DNA of 64,000 nt, taken from assembly GCA_029559035.1 (NCBI GenBank), contig JAKQCT010000061.1, positions 1 to 64,000 on the forward strand, written 5' to 3'. This DNA is from Acidobacteriota bacterium. Lineage in GTDB: Bacteria; Acidobacteriota; UBA4820. The notes below the pieces were generated by a model that saw only the letters and a list, made by a program, of their open reading frames with translations, was not told where the DNA came from and searched no databases. The translations under genes were made by a program, and so were the position numbers. Numbering within the stretch: position 1 is the stretch's first letter; each line of letters opens with the position of its first letter. Below, piece after piece: positions 26,587 to 34,622 of this stretch.

Positions 26587-27341
26587 TGAAAAGCGGATCT
26601 CTTCCCGCCTTTTCCCGGCACAGGCAGGAGGTTATCCCCTTCAAGGACTCTCCTCGGATTGTCTATTGCCAGAAGCCTGGCAGTCGTATGGCCGTACTTC
26701 CTGTTGATGATCCTGACGGCCTCTCTGAACACGAAAGGCCTGGTTTCAGGATTGTGCGCGTCCGAGGCGATGAAAGAAATTAAGCCAAGGTCCAGGAGCT
26801 TCATTGCCGCTTTTTGAGCCGCGCTGCCGAAGGCTCCCGTGACGGACTGGGTGGTCACCTGCATGGGGACCTGCGCCTGTGCAAGTTCTAAAAGGCACTT
26901 GGGGTCCTTCTGGACGTAGAGATACCTTTCAGGATGCGCCAGCACCGGTTCCACCCCCTGAAGCATGAGGCGGTAGAGGCCGTTCGCGACGCCCCTGGGC
27001 ATGACGGAAGTTGAAAGCTCGACCAGAAGGAAGCGCTTCTTCTTCCCTATGGGGATGTACGCCCCTTTCATGTGCTCCTCTGCCAGGCCGTTCGAATAGA
27101 AGACCTCCGAGCCGAGGTGAAGCTCGATGGGAAGAGAAGCCGCCGCCTCCTTCACCCTTTCGAAGACCTCCCTGAGTTTCCCCGGCTCGTTCGGGAACCT
27201 GCCTTCCCATATGTGAGGCGTGAAACACAGCACCCCCACATTCTCATTCACCGCGGTCTCCAACCCCCTCAGCGTCTGGCTTATCTTCGCCGCGCCGTCG
27301 TCGACTCCCGGAAGAAGATGGTTGTGCAGGTCTATGTACAT
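26583..27341 (-). CDS. PHP-family (CpsB/YwqE-like) tyrosine-protein phosphatase
   Basis: The 252-residue protein has all the metal-binding PHP motifs: DLHNHLLPGVDDGA (residues 4-17), TPHIWEG, LGSEVFY, LAHPERY and IASDAHNPETRP. These match CpsB/YwqE phosphotyrosine phosphatases, which usually regulate polysaccharide-exporting tyrosine kinases. No kinase or polysaccharide cluster is in this window. The ATG at 27341 sits after AAGGGG, and the long frame upstream of it is not supported. Pairing with rnr by an ATGA overlap is unusual for the family; a polysaccharide role is inference. Confidence 0.85.
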   Translation of the reverse strand: MYIDLHNHLLPGVDDGAAKISQTLRGLETAVNENVGVLCFTPHIWEGRFPNEPGKLREVFERVKEAAASLPIELHLGSEVFYSNGLAEEHMKGAYIPIGKKKRFLLVELSTSVMPRGVANGLYRLMLQGVEPVLAHPERYLYVQKDPKCLLELAQAQVPMQVTTQSVTGAFGSAAQKAAMKLLDLGLISFIASDAHNPETRPFVFREAVRIINRKYGHTTARLLAIDNPRRVLEGDNLLPVPGKGGKRSAFQ

Positions 27342-27483
27342 CAAGAGCCCCTTAAAGTTCCTCAGTGAGCCTTTGTAACACATTTCCGGGCTTATTGAAA
27401 GAGCCTGAAGCGAGCGGTACTTTGGAGCCGATGTTATGGTACAATGGTTTCCGGCGTGTTCGCGCCCTTTCGGAGGATATGTT

Positions 27484-28140
27484 TTGAGTTTGAATATAAA
27501 GGCTTTCTGCCTCGGGCCGCTGGCGAACAACGGGTACCTTATCTGGGACGAAGACTCGAAAGAAGCCTTCGCTGTCGATCCTCCTATGGACGCTGAATTG
27601 ATGGCCTCCTTCGCGGCGAGGAGCGATCTTCGCGTTACGAAAATACTTAACACTCACGGCCATTTCGACCACATAGCGGGCAACGCCCTCATGAAGAAGT
27701 TCTCCGGCGCGGGCGTCTTCATCCACAAGGCGGACCTCGGGCTTCTGAAAAGAGGGGCCGCCCACGCCGAAATGTTCGGCCTCGAAATGGATCCCTCCCC
27801 GCCCCCCGACGGATTCCTGAAAGAGGGGGACGAGCTTATCCTGGGATCCGGCAAGATAATGGTTCTGGAGACGCCCGGCCACACTCCCGGAGGAGTTTCC
27901 TTTTATACCGAAGGCGACCTTTTTTCGGGAGATTCCCTGTTCGAAGGCAGCATAGGCAGGACCGACCTCGAGGGCGGGGATCTCGATTCGCTGGTCGACT
28001 CGATAAGGACGAAGCTTTTCGCCCTGCCGCCCGAAACTTTAGTCCACCCGGGCCACGGACCGGAAACCACCATCGGCAGGGAGATGGGCGGAAACCCTTT
28101 CGTCGGGGGATCGGCGGCCCGAAGGAGGGACCAGCCGTGA
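27484..28140 (+). CDS. Metallo-beta-lactamase fold hydrolase (glyoxalase II-like)
   Basis: The 218-residue protein has the metal-binding motif THGHFDH and further ligands in ETPGHTPGG, GDSLF and HPGHGPETT. This pattern matches the short YcbL-type hydroxyacylglutathione hydrolases. The start is taken as TTG at 27484 because a GGAGG site lies seven bases upstream; the ATG beside that site is out of frame. Its stop overlaps the next start as GTGA. The actual thioester substrate cannot be told from the sequence. Confidence 0.85.
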   Translation: MSLNIKAFCLGPLANNGYLIWDEDSKEAFAVDPPMDAELMASFAARSDLRVTKILNTHGHFDHIAGNALMKKFSGAGVFIHKADLGLLKRGAAHAEMFGLEMDPSPPPDGFLKEGDELILGSGKIMVLETPGHTPGGVSFYTEGDLFSGDSLFEGSIGRTDLEGGDLDSLVDSIRTKLFALPPETLVHPGHGPETTIGREMGGNPFVGGSAARRRDQP

Positions 28141-28925
28141 AGGGAGAGCTCCTTCCTCTTCAGAAAGGCATAATTTACGGCCCCGTCAGGTCCAGGAGGC
28201 TCGGGAACTCGCTCGGGGTCAACATCTCCCCCGCCGAGATCAAGTTCTGTTCGCTCAACTGCTCCTACTGCCAGTATTCCTGGACCGGACTCCCTTCGTC
28301 CGACGGAGAGAGGTTCAGGGAGCTTCTTCCCGCGGCAGCGGAAATAGCGGCCCGGGTAAAGGAGGCGCTGACGGCGGCGTCCGCGAAAAGGATCCGGATC
28401 GACAACATCACCTTCAGCGGGAACGGCGAGCCTACCCTCCATCCCGATTTCCCCGAGATAGTCGTCATGGTCTCTAAGCTTCGGGACTCGCTCGCCCCCG
28501 GCGCGAAGACCGCCTGCCTGTCGAACTCCACCACCATCGCAGATGAACGGATCCTCGGAGCCCTCGAAAAGATAGATGAACCTTTCATGAAACTCGACGC
28601 CGGGAGCGAGGGGATGTTCGAAATGATGAACCGCCCTTCGGGGAAAATCGCTCTTGAGAAGATAATCGAGGGGCTCGTGAAACTCGGAGGCCGCGCCACG
28701 ATCCAGTCCATGTTCACGCGCGGGGCTGTCGACAACTCCGGCGACGATGCTCTTCCGCCGTACATCGCGGCGCTGAAGAGGATCCGGCCCAAAGGGGTTC
28801 AGATCTACACTCTCGACAGGATCCCCGCTGACGGAAGGCTTCTGCCGGTGACGAAACGAAGACTCGAAGAGATAAGAAAAATAATTGAGACGGAAGCAAA
28901 GCTCCCCGCGGTTGTTTACATCTAG
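28137..28925 (+). CDS. Radical SAM protein of unknown function
   Basis: This 262-residue protein begins at a GTG overlapping the previous stop. The cluster motif is C-x3-C-x2-C in FCSLNCSYCQY, preceded by YGPVRSRRLGNSLGVN, and FSGNGEPTLHP is the SAM-binding GGE-like motif. This resembles small stand-alone radical SAM proteins described as wyosine-like or MJ0683-like rather than a pathway enzyme I can name. It has no extra C-terminal cluster domain. It sits between a thioester hydrolase and RNase Y, which gives little help. A tRNA or RNA modification role is possible but unproven. Confidence 0.8.
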   Translation: MKGELLPLQKGIIYGPVRSRRLGNSLGVNISPAEIKFCSLNCSYCQYSWTGLPSSDGERFRELLPAAAEIAARVKEALTAASAKRIRIDNITFSGNGEPTLHPDFPEIVVMVSKLRDSLAPGAKTACLSNSTTIADERILGALEKIDEPFMKLDAGSEGMFEMMNRPSGKIALEKIIEGLVKLGGRATIQSMFTRGAVDNSGDDALPPYIAALKRIRPKGVQIYTLDRIPADGRLLPVTKRRLEEIRKIIETEAKLPAVVYI

Positions 28926-28942
28926 GGGGAACAGGAGGATAT

Positions 28943-30526
28943 ATGGAGAACAGCGTTCTTTTTTATACGCTCGTGGGAATATCGGCGATAGCCCTCGCCT
29001 TCGCGCTGGGGTTTTTCGTTTCTTTCCTCATAGGGAAGAAGAGCCTTTCCGGCGCCAGGAGGCTGGCCTCGACGATCGTGGAGGACAGCAAGCGCGAAGC
29101 TGAGCAGCACCGCAGGCTGGAGCTTACCAAGGCGAGGGAGGAATGGCTCAAGGAGCATAACGAGCGCGAAGAGGAATACATGAAACGGCTCGATTCGGTG
29201 AAGAACATCGAACGGGCGATGAACCGACGGGATGCGAAGCTCCAGGGGGTCGAACGCGAGATCAAGGTCAGGGAGACAGGACTGGAAACCAGGATGGCCG
29301 AGATAGAAGCAAGGAACTCGGAGATCGACGAGAAGAAGAGGGAACTCGGGGACGCCGTCTCCGAATACCTCGGGAAGCTCGAGAAGGTCGCGGACATGAC
29401 CCAGGACGAGGCGCGTAAGAACCTTGTCGAGAACCTCAGGAAACAGGCCGAGTTCGAGGCCGCCGCTCTGATCAGGCAGATCAAGGAGGACGCCCAGAAG
29501 ACGGCCGAGATCGAGGCTCAGAAAATAATAACACTCGCCATCGAGAGGGTCGGCATCGAACAGGTCGCGGAAAGGACCACGAGCCAGTTCAAGCTCTCCG
29601 ACGAAGGCTTGAAGGGAAGGATAATCGGCCACGAGGGAAGGAACATCAAGGTCTTCGAGGAAGAGACGGGCGTGCAGCTCCTCATCAACAACGAGGACCC
29701 GATGACGCTCGTGCTCTCGGCTTTCAACCCGGTGGCGAGGGAGATAGCCAGGCAAAGCCTCGAAAGGCTCATACAGTCGGGAAAGATCCACCCCAAGAAG
29801 ATCCAGGAGTTCGTCGGGAAGACCAAAAAGAAGATCCAGAAGGAAGTCATCACCGCGGGAGAGGACGCTTTCAGGAGGCTCGGCCTGGAGCTCCCGAACC
29901 CCGAGATAGTCAAGCTGATCGGGCAGCTGAAGTACAGGACCAGCTACGGTCAGAACGTCCTCAACCACTCGATAGAGGTCGCGGAGCTTTGCGGGAACAT
30001 GGCCGCGGAACTCGGCCTGGACATCAAGCTGGCGAGGAGGGCAGGGCTCCTGCACGACCTCGGCAAGGCCATCGACGTCGTGAGGGAAGGGACGCATCCC
30101 GAGCTGGGAAGCGAGGCTGCGAGGAAGTTCAACGAGCACGAGGTCGTCGTCAATGCGATCGAAAGCCACCACGAGGACGTCGAGGTGATCCATCCGATAT
30201 CGATCCTGGTAGCCGTCGCGGATGCGATCTCCGGGTCGAGGCCCGGGGCGAGGCGCGCCTCGATCACCGATTATTTCAAGAGGATCGAGACCCTGGAATC
30301 GATCGCCAACTCCTTCGAGGGAGTCGAGCATTCCTTCGCCATTCAGGCCGGCAGGGAGATCAGGGTGATCGTGAACGCTGATCAAGTCTCCGACATGCAC
30401 CTCCCCTTCCTCGCGGGAGAGATCGCCAAGAAGATCCAGGAAGACCTCGATTATCCCGGCAAGGTCAGGGTCACCATAATCAGGGAGAGGAAAGCGGTGG
30501 AGTACGCCGGAGCCGTAGCCGGATAA
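28943..30526 (+). CDS. rny: Ribonuclease Y
   Basis: RNase Y is the membrane-bound endoribonuclease that starts mRNA decay in many bacteria lacking RNase E. The 527-residue protein has one N-terminal membrane span (about 8-28), a long charged coiled coil (about 35-200), and a KH domain with GRIIGHEGRNIKVFEEETG. Its HD domain has LNHSIEVAELC and LLHDLGKAID. Length and order are typical. The ATG follows GGAGGATAT. It lies 17 bases after the radical SAM gene and 4 bases before mqnE, so these are probably co-transcribed. Confidence 0.96.
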   Translation: MENSVLFYTLVGISAIALAFALGFFVSFLIGKKSLSGARRLASTIVEDSKREAEQHRRLELTKAREEWLKEHNEREEEYMKRLDSVKNIERAMNRRDAKLQGVEREIKVRETGLETRMAEIEARNSEIDEKKRELGDAVSEYLGKLEKVADMTQDEARKNLVENLRKQAEFEAAALIRQIKEDAQKTAEIEAQKIITLAIERVGIEQVAERTTSQFKLSDEGLKGRIIGHEGRNIKVFEEETGVQLLINNEDPMTLVLSAFNPVAREIARQSLERLIQSGKIHPKKIQEFVGKTKKKIQKEVITAGEDAFRRLGLELPNPEIVKLIGQLKYRTSYGQNVLNHSIEVAELCGNMAAELGLDIKLARRAGLLHDLGKAIDVVREGTHPELGSEAARKFNEHEVVVNAIESHHEDVEVIHPISILVAVADAISGSRPGARRASITDYFKRIETLESIANSFEGVEHSFAIQAGREIRVIVNADQVSDMHLPFLAGEIAKKIQEDLDYPGKVRVTIIRERKAVEYAGAVAG

Positions 30527-30530
30527 CGCC

Positions 30531-31646
30531 TTGGACCGCCACGCAAAGATAGCCGGCATCAGGCCCCCGGACAGGCGCCTGGGAGAGATCGCCGAAAAGG
30601 TCTTGAACGGGGCGAGGCTCACCACCGAAGACGGCCTTCATCTCCTGAGAACCCCGGGCATAGCCTTCCCGGGCCTGCTGGCCAACTTCATGAGAGAGAA
30701 GCTGCACGGGAAGGCCACCACTTTCTCGGTCAACAGGCACATAAACTTCAGCAACATCTGCAGGAACAGGTGCTCGTTCTGCGCATTCCGCAGGAACGAG
30801 GGCGAACCCGGGTCGGAAAGGCTCTCCTCCCGACAGATCGTGGACAAGGCTCTCGAAGCGGGAAGGACCGGCCCTGCGGAGATCCATATCACGGGCGCCC
30901 TCGACCCGCTTTTCAGCCTCTGCGACGCTCTCGCCGTAATAAGGGAACTTAAGGCCGCTATGCCCCTTTCGACCGTAAAGGCTTTCACGCTTGTCGAGAT
31001 CGACCATTTCTCAAAAATGTCCGGCAAGCCTCCCGAAGAGGTAATGGCTTTGCTTAAAGAGGCCGGGGTGTCGGCTTTCCCGGGAGGAGGAGCGGAGCTT
31101 TTCGGGGAAGACATCAGAGAGAAGCTCTGCCCGGAAAAGATCAGCGGCGAGAGATGGCTGGAACTCGCAGGGATGGCGCACGAGTCCGGGATACCCACCA
31201 ACGCCACGATGCTCTACGGCGTTGGGGAAACGGATGAGGACAGGATCGACCACCTCGTGAGGCTCAGGGACCTCCAGGACAGGACCGGGGGATTCATGGC
31301 CTTCATCCCCCTTCTTTTCCAGAAAGGGAACACCTGTTTTTCGGGGATAAGGGCGGCCGGGCCCTGCGAACAGCTGAGGGTTTACTCCGTTTCGAGGCTT
31401 ATCCTGGACAACATCCCCCACATCAAGGTCCACTGGGTGATGTCGGGATTGAAGATCGCCGAGTTATGCCAGTGGTTCGGCGCGGACGATGTCGAAGGCA
31501 CCGTTCACGAAGAGAGGATCGGTCACGAGGGAGGCGCCGACACCCCCATGGGATTGACAAAGGACGATGTCAGGTCGCTGATCGAGAGGTCCGGCAGGCT
31601 GCCCCTCGAGAGGGACGGCTTGTACAATCCCGTGCGCACCCGATAA
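30531..31646 (+). CDS. mqnE: Aminofutalosine synthase
   Basis: MqnE is a radical SAM enzyme that joins an enolpyruvyl benzoate to adenosine in the futalosine route to menaquinone. The 371-residue protein has the cluster CRNRCSFCAF, then VKAFTLVEIDHF, FPGGGAELF and TNATMLYGVGETDEDRIDH. These motifs fit MqnE rather than MqnC. The start is a TTG four bases after the rny stop. No other mqn gene is in the window, so the rest of the pathway must be elsewhere. A G+C-rich hairpin follows directly. Confidence 0.92.
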   Translation: MDRHAKIAGIRPPDRRLGEIAEKVLNGARLTTEDGLHLLRTPGIAFPGLLANFMREKLHGKATTFSVNRHINFSNICRNRCSFCAFRRNEGEPGSERLSSRQIVDKALEAGRTGPAEIHITGALDPLFSLCDALAVIRELKAAMPLSTVKAFTLVEIDHFSKMSGKPPEEVMALLKEAGVSAFPGGGAELFGEDIREKLCPEKISGERWLELAGMAHESGIPTNATMLYGVGETDEDRIDHLVRLRDLQDRTGGFMAFIPLLFQKGNTCFSGIRAAGPCEQLRVYSVSRLILDNIPHIKVHWVMSGLKIAELCQWFGADDVEGTVHEERIGHEGGADTPMGLTKDDVRSLIERSGRLPLERDGLYNPVRTR

Positions 31647-31673
31647 AAAAAGGGGGGCGGTCTGAGCCGCCCC
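31645..31673 (-). terminator. Terminator of the FecR/DUF6600-like gene
   Basis: Minus-strand hairpin GGGGCGG/CCGCCCC followed by seven T. On the plus strand it follows mqnE without a T-run, so it serves mainly the minus-strand gene. Confidence 0.75.
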
Positions 31674-31707
31674 GAGAGACTAGGAAAAGGAGAGGATTAA
31701 ACTCTGT

Positions 31708-33645
31708 CTATTTCTGCTTCTTCCTGGATTCCGACGAAGAAGAACCCGACCCGGAAGAAGAACTCGCGGTTGACTTGGTTTTGCCGCCTCCGGAGGTCCT
31801 AGAGCTCGCCGCCGCCTTCGTTCCTGATCCGGAGGATTCGCCGGCGCTGGATTTCTGTTTCGAGGGCCTCGATTGGGTATCGGAGGATGAAGGGGGCGGA
31901 GATGGCGGCTGTGATGAAGAGGGCGGAGGAGACACGTGCCTGTCGCTTCCCGTGGACCTGTCCGATCTGGGGGTATCTGTAGTCCTAGGCTGTTCGCGCT
32001 GAACCGGAACGTCGCGGGAAGGCGCTTCCCTCGCCGGAGGGGACTCGCGTGACGGCTCATCGTTCCTCTGAAGGCCGCGCGAAGGGTATTCCCTGTCACG
32101 GGAGGACGGTTCGCTTCTGTCGTCCCGGTAGATCCTCGACCCGGTGTCGCTCGAAACCGGCGGCTCGGTTCTCGAGGGAGAGACTCGCGACGGAGTATCG
32201 ACGCTCCTGTCCCACGAATCCCTCGCCCTGGGGCCTGAAGGGGTCTCCCTCGTTGAAGAGGCGGGCGGCGCGGTTCCGGGCTTCTTGCCTATGACCGGGT
32301 CATCCTGCCTGTCGAGGCTGGACCGGGTCGCTATCCTCATGTCCCTAGTGGAAACGGGGGGATCTGCCAGAGTGCGCTTGAGGTCGTCCGCCGATATTTT
32401 CCTGGATTGAAGATCACGAAGCTGCGCAGGCTGAAGGTTCAAGCCTCCGTGGGGCGTAACAAGGATGTCTCCTCCGTTCTTGTGCTGAAGCTTCTTGATT
32501 ACGGGGCCATCGGCGCCGTGCTTAGAAACGGGGATTATCGGCTTTCCGGGAGGAGGCCCGTGCTTGTTGACATTGACGACCTTCGTGACGTTTGTCACAT
32601 AGATGTTGTTTATGGTCACGCTGTACCATCCGCAGGGCTCCCACAGGGGACCGTAATACCCGAGAGGGCACCAGCCGATCCATCCGTCTCCCCAGTACCA
32701 GGAGACCCAGGCCGGAGAGAAGAAAACATCAGGTATCCACCCCCATCCTACGCCGATGACAAAAGTCCATCTTCCGTAGTGAAAAGGGACCCAACCCCAC
32801 GGTTCGTAGGAGATCCAGGTCGTTCCCCAGGGCGTGTAGTGCCAGTATCCGTTGTAATAAGGGTTCCATCCGGCCCCGAGGTACGCCGGCGAAGGGAACC
32901 AGACATGTCCGTATGCCGGCACACTGCGCCAGGACCCGTAATAATCGAGGTCGTCGGCGTAGGGGTAAAGCTCCGGGTCCACATATTCCCTCGATCTCCC
33001 GTTCTTCACTGGACGGGATATGTTGCGGTCCCTGAAATCGGCGATCTCCGGATAATACCCGGCTCCCACCGAGGCCGGAGACATCGGTTCATAGCCGTAT
33101 TCGGCGTAGCTCATCTCTCCCTGGGCGACCATCTGGTATTGTCCGCTGCTTCCGATTAGGGAACTCCCGTCCAGGACGGTGAGCCTGGTCCGGTCGACCG
33201 TCTCCACCTCAACAATGGAAAGGCTTTTCCTGAATGATTTGACGGATGCCGCAGGCGTCATTACGAGATGGGACGATTCTCCCGGAAGACTGGCGGGGAC
33301 CTCCAGCATCAAAATACCTCGCCAGAGGTGGACTCTCATTCCGCCCGGTGGATCGGCGACCGGGTCCGGGAACCTGCTTATCTCCAGATGGGATCCGGTG
33401 GATAGCCAGATCAGGCTTCCGTCTCCGAAAAGAATGCCCATGTTCCCCTCGGTCAGCCAGATGTTGTCGCCTTCGAAGATGGGGGAATTAAGCGTCAGGG
33501 ACTCCCTTTCGCCGGATGCCGAACCCTGGACGAAAGCCCTGCCGTCGAAATGCCTTACTACTGCGTAATCGCCGGCGAGGATCGAGAAAGAAAACGCAGC
33601 CAGGGCCAAAAAGAGGAAGATCTGATTTTTTTCAACCCTAAACAT
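31708..33645 (-). CDS. Secreted FecR-domain protein with Trp/Tyr/Gly-rich DUF6600-like region
   Basis: The 645-residue protein starts at the ATG at 33645 after GGAGGTGG. A signal peptide (about 1-25) is followed by a FecR-type domain (about 30-165, with SPIFEGDNIWLTEG and GDGSLIWLSTGSHLEI). Residues about 220-350 are extremely rich in Trp, Tyr and Gly with repeating W-x-Y-x-P patterns, as in DUF6600 proteins. The last 200 residues are Ser/Arg/Pro-rich and probably disordered. It probably sits in the periplasm or at the cell surface. A sequence matching a sigma-54 promoter lies just upstream. The molecular role is unknown. Confidence 0.8.
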   Translation of the reverse strand: MFRVEKNQIFLFLALAAFSFSILAGDYAVVRHFDGRAFVQGSASGERESLTLNSPIFEGDNIWLTEGNMGILFGDGSLIWLSTGSHLEISRFPDPVADPPGGMRVHLWRGILMLEVPASLPGESSHLVMTPAASVKSFRKSLSIVEVETVDRTRLTVLDGSSLIGSSGQYQMVAQGEMSYAEYGYEPMSPASVGAGYYPEIADFRDRNISRPVKNGRSREYVDPELYPYADDLDYYGSWRSVPAYGHVWFPSPAYLGAGWNPYYNGYWHYTPWGTTWISYEPWGWVPFHYGRWTFVIGVGWGWIPDVFFSPAWVSWYWGDGWIGWCPLGYYGPLWEPCGWYSVTINNIYVTNVTKVVNVNKHGPPPGKPIIPVSKHGADGPVIKKLQHKNGGDILVTPHGGLNLQPAQLRDLQSRKISADDLKRTLADPPVSTRDMRIATRSSLDRQDDPVIGKKPGTAPPASSTRETPSGPRARDSWDRSVDTPSRVSPSRTEPPVSSDTGSRIYRDDRSEPSSRDREYPSRGLQRNDEPSRESPPAREAPSRDVPVQREQPRTTDTPRSDRSTGSDRHVSPPPSSSQPPSPPPSSSDTQSRPSKQKSSAGESSGSGTKAAASSRTSGGGKTKSTASSSSGSGSSSSESRKKQK

Positions 33646-33667
33646 TTTCCACCTCCGTCTATCATCT

Positions 33668-33684
33668 AGCAATTGCCGTGCCAG
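33668..33684 (-). promoter_or_regulatory. Sigma-54 (-24/-12) promoter match
   Basis: Minus strand CTGGCACG, four bases GCAA, then TTGCT, matching the sigma-54 consensus TGGCACG-N4-TTGCW at every fixed position. The predicted start site falls just before the ribosome binding site of the FecR/DUF6600-like gene. No sigma-54 activator gene is in the window. Confidence 0.6.
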
Positions 33685-33691
33685 TGGACCG

Positions 33692-33723
33692 AAAAAGCAA
33701 AAGCCCCTCGAAATGAGGGGCTT
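33692..33723 (-). terminator. Terminator after the coiled-coil secreted protein gene
   Basis: Minus strand stem AAGCCCCTC/GAGGGGCTT with a five-base loop, then TTTTGCTTTTT. It separates the gene at 33772 from the sigma-54 site. Confidence 0.75.
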
Positions 33724-33771
33724 GAATGATTTCTGCCTGAAAAAGCGTCCTGGTTTCAGGACATGTTTTTT

Positions 33772-34509
33772 CTATTCAGCTTGCTCTTCCTGCACCGCGG
33801 CCGGCGGAGGAGGGACCTGCCGGGGAACGTTCGTCTCGATCACGACCGGAGTCGAAGCTATCTCCTGCTGGGTTGCTGTTATCTGGTTATCCAGGGAAGA
33901 AAGCTGCGATCTCGCCGTTCCGAGCCTTGTCTCGGCGTCCCTGATCTCGCCCTCGAGGCGGTCCTTGTCGGCGGCCATCGTCGCAAACCCGTACTGGTCC
34001 CTTTTGGCTCCGAGCTCGTTCATCAGATCGTTGACCTGTGCCTGGGCCTGTGACCGTCTGTCCATCAGGTTGTTCAACTTACCCTGGAGGCCCTGCTGCT
34101 GGCCGAGGTTCATACCGCCGGAACCGGCGGCCGCTCCTTCTCCGCCGTCCTCGGCCGGGGAAGCTTCAAGGATCCTGATCTCGTCCTCGTTGGCGAGCCT
34201 CGCCCTCTTCTTTATCTCGGCGAGCTCGTCGTCCGTTATGGTCATTTTCTTCGTGGCTTTTTTGGGGGCAGGCTTGCTGACGGCGGGGATAACTTCCTCG
34301 CCACCCTCTTCCGTTTTCCTGAGGTCGACACTGTCGACGGGAAGATAGAGCATCATCCCGAACCTTTCGAAGTAGATCCTGTCTCCGTTCACCATCGGCT
34401 TGGTGTCGGATTTCACTATCCTACCGTCCTTGAGGGCGATCTTATATACATCTTCCGAAAAGACCGTCAGGGCGAAGCACACCAAAAAGAAAACTAAAAA
34501 TCGCTTCAT
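33772..34509 (-). CDS. Secreted coiled-coil protein of unknown function
   Basis: The 245-residue protein begins MKRFLVFFLVCFALTVFS, a signal peptide. A short beta-type segment follows (KIALKDGRIVKSDTKP), which resembles the start of periplasmic proteins that sense or hold a ligand; this is a weak likeness. Residues about 125-225 are predicted coiled coil, rich in Gln, Ala and Glu. The C-terminus is Pro-rich. The ATG at 34509 follows AAAGGGGG; upstream in-frame codons lie over the divergent promoter. I do not recognise the family. Confidence 0.75.
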   Translation of the reverse strand: MKRFLVFFLVCFALTVFSEDVYKIALKDGRIVKSDTKPMVNGDRIYFERFGMMLYLPVDSVDLRKTEEGGEEVIPAVSKPAPKKATKKMTITDDELAEIKKRARLANEDEIRILEASPAEDGGEGAAAGSGGMNLGQQQGLQGKLNNLMDRRSQAQAQVNDLMNELGAKRDQYGFATMAADKDRLEGEIRDAETRLGTARSQLSSLDNQITATQQEIASTPVVIETNVPRQVPPPPAAVQEEQAE

Positions 34510-34536
34510 AGCGACCCCCTTTCCAATGCCATAGGT

Positions 34537-34565
34537 ATTATGCTTCAAAAGAATCCGCAAGTCAA
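34537..34565 (-). promoter_or_regulatory. Sigma-70 promoter of the coiled-coil protein gene
   Basis: Minus strand TTGACT (34560-34565), 17-base spacer, CATAAT (34537-34542), 28 bases before the start codon. Confidence 0.65.
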
Positions 34566-34622
34566 GGTTCGGAGCCCTTGAATTTGTCCCTCTATCCTGA
34601 TAACTTTGAAGCCGGAGGTTTG

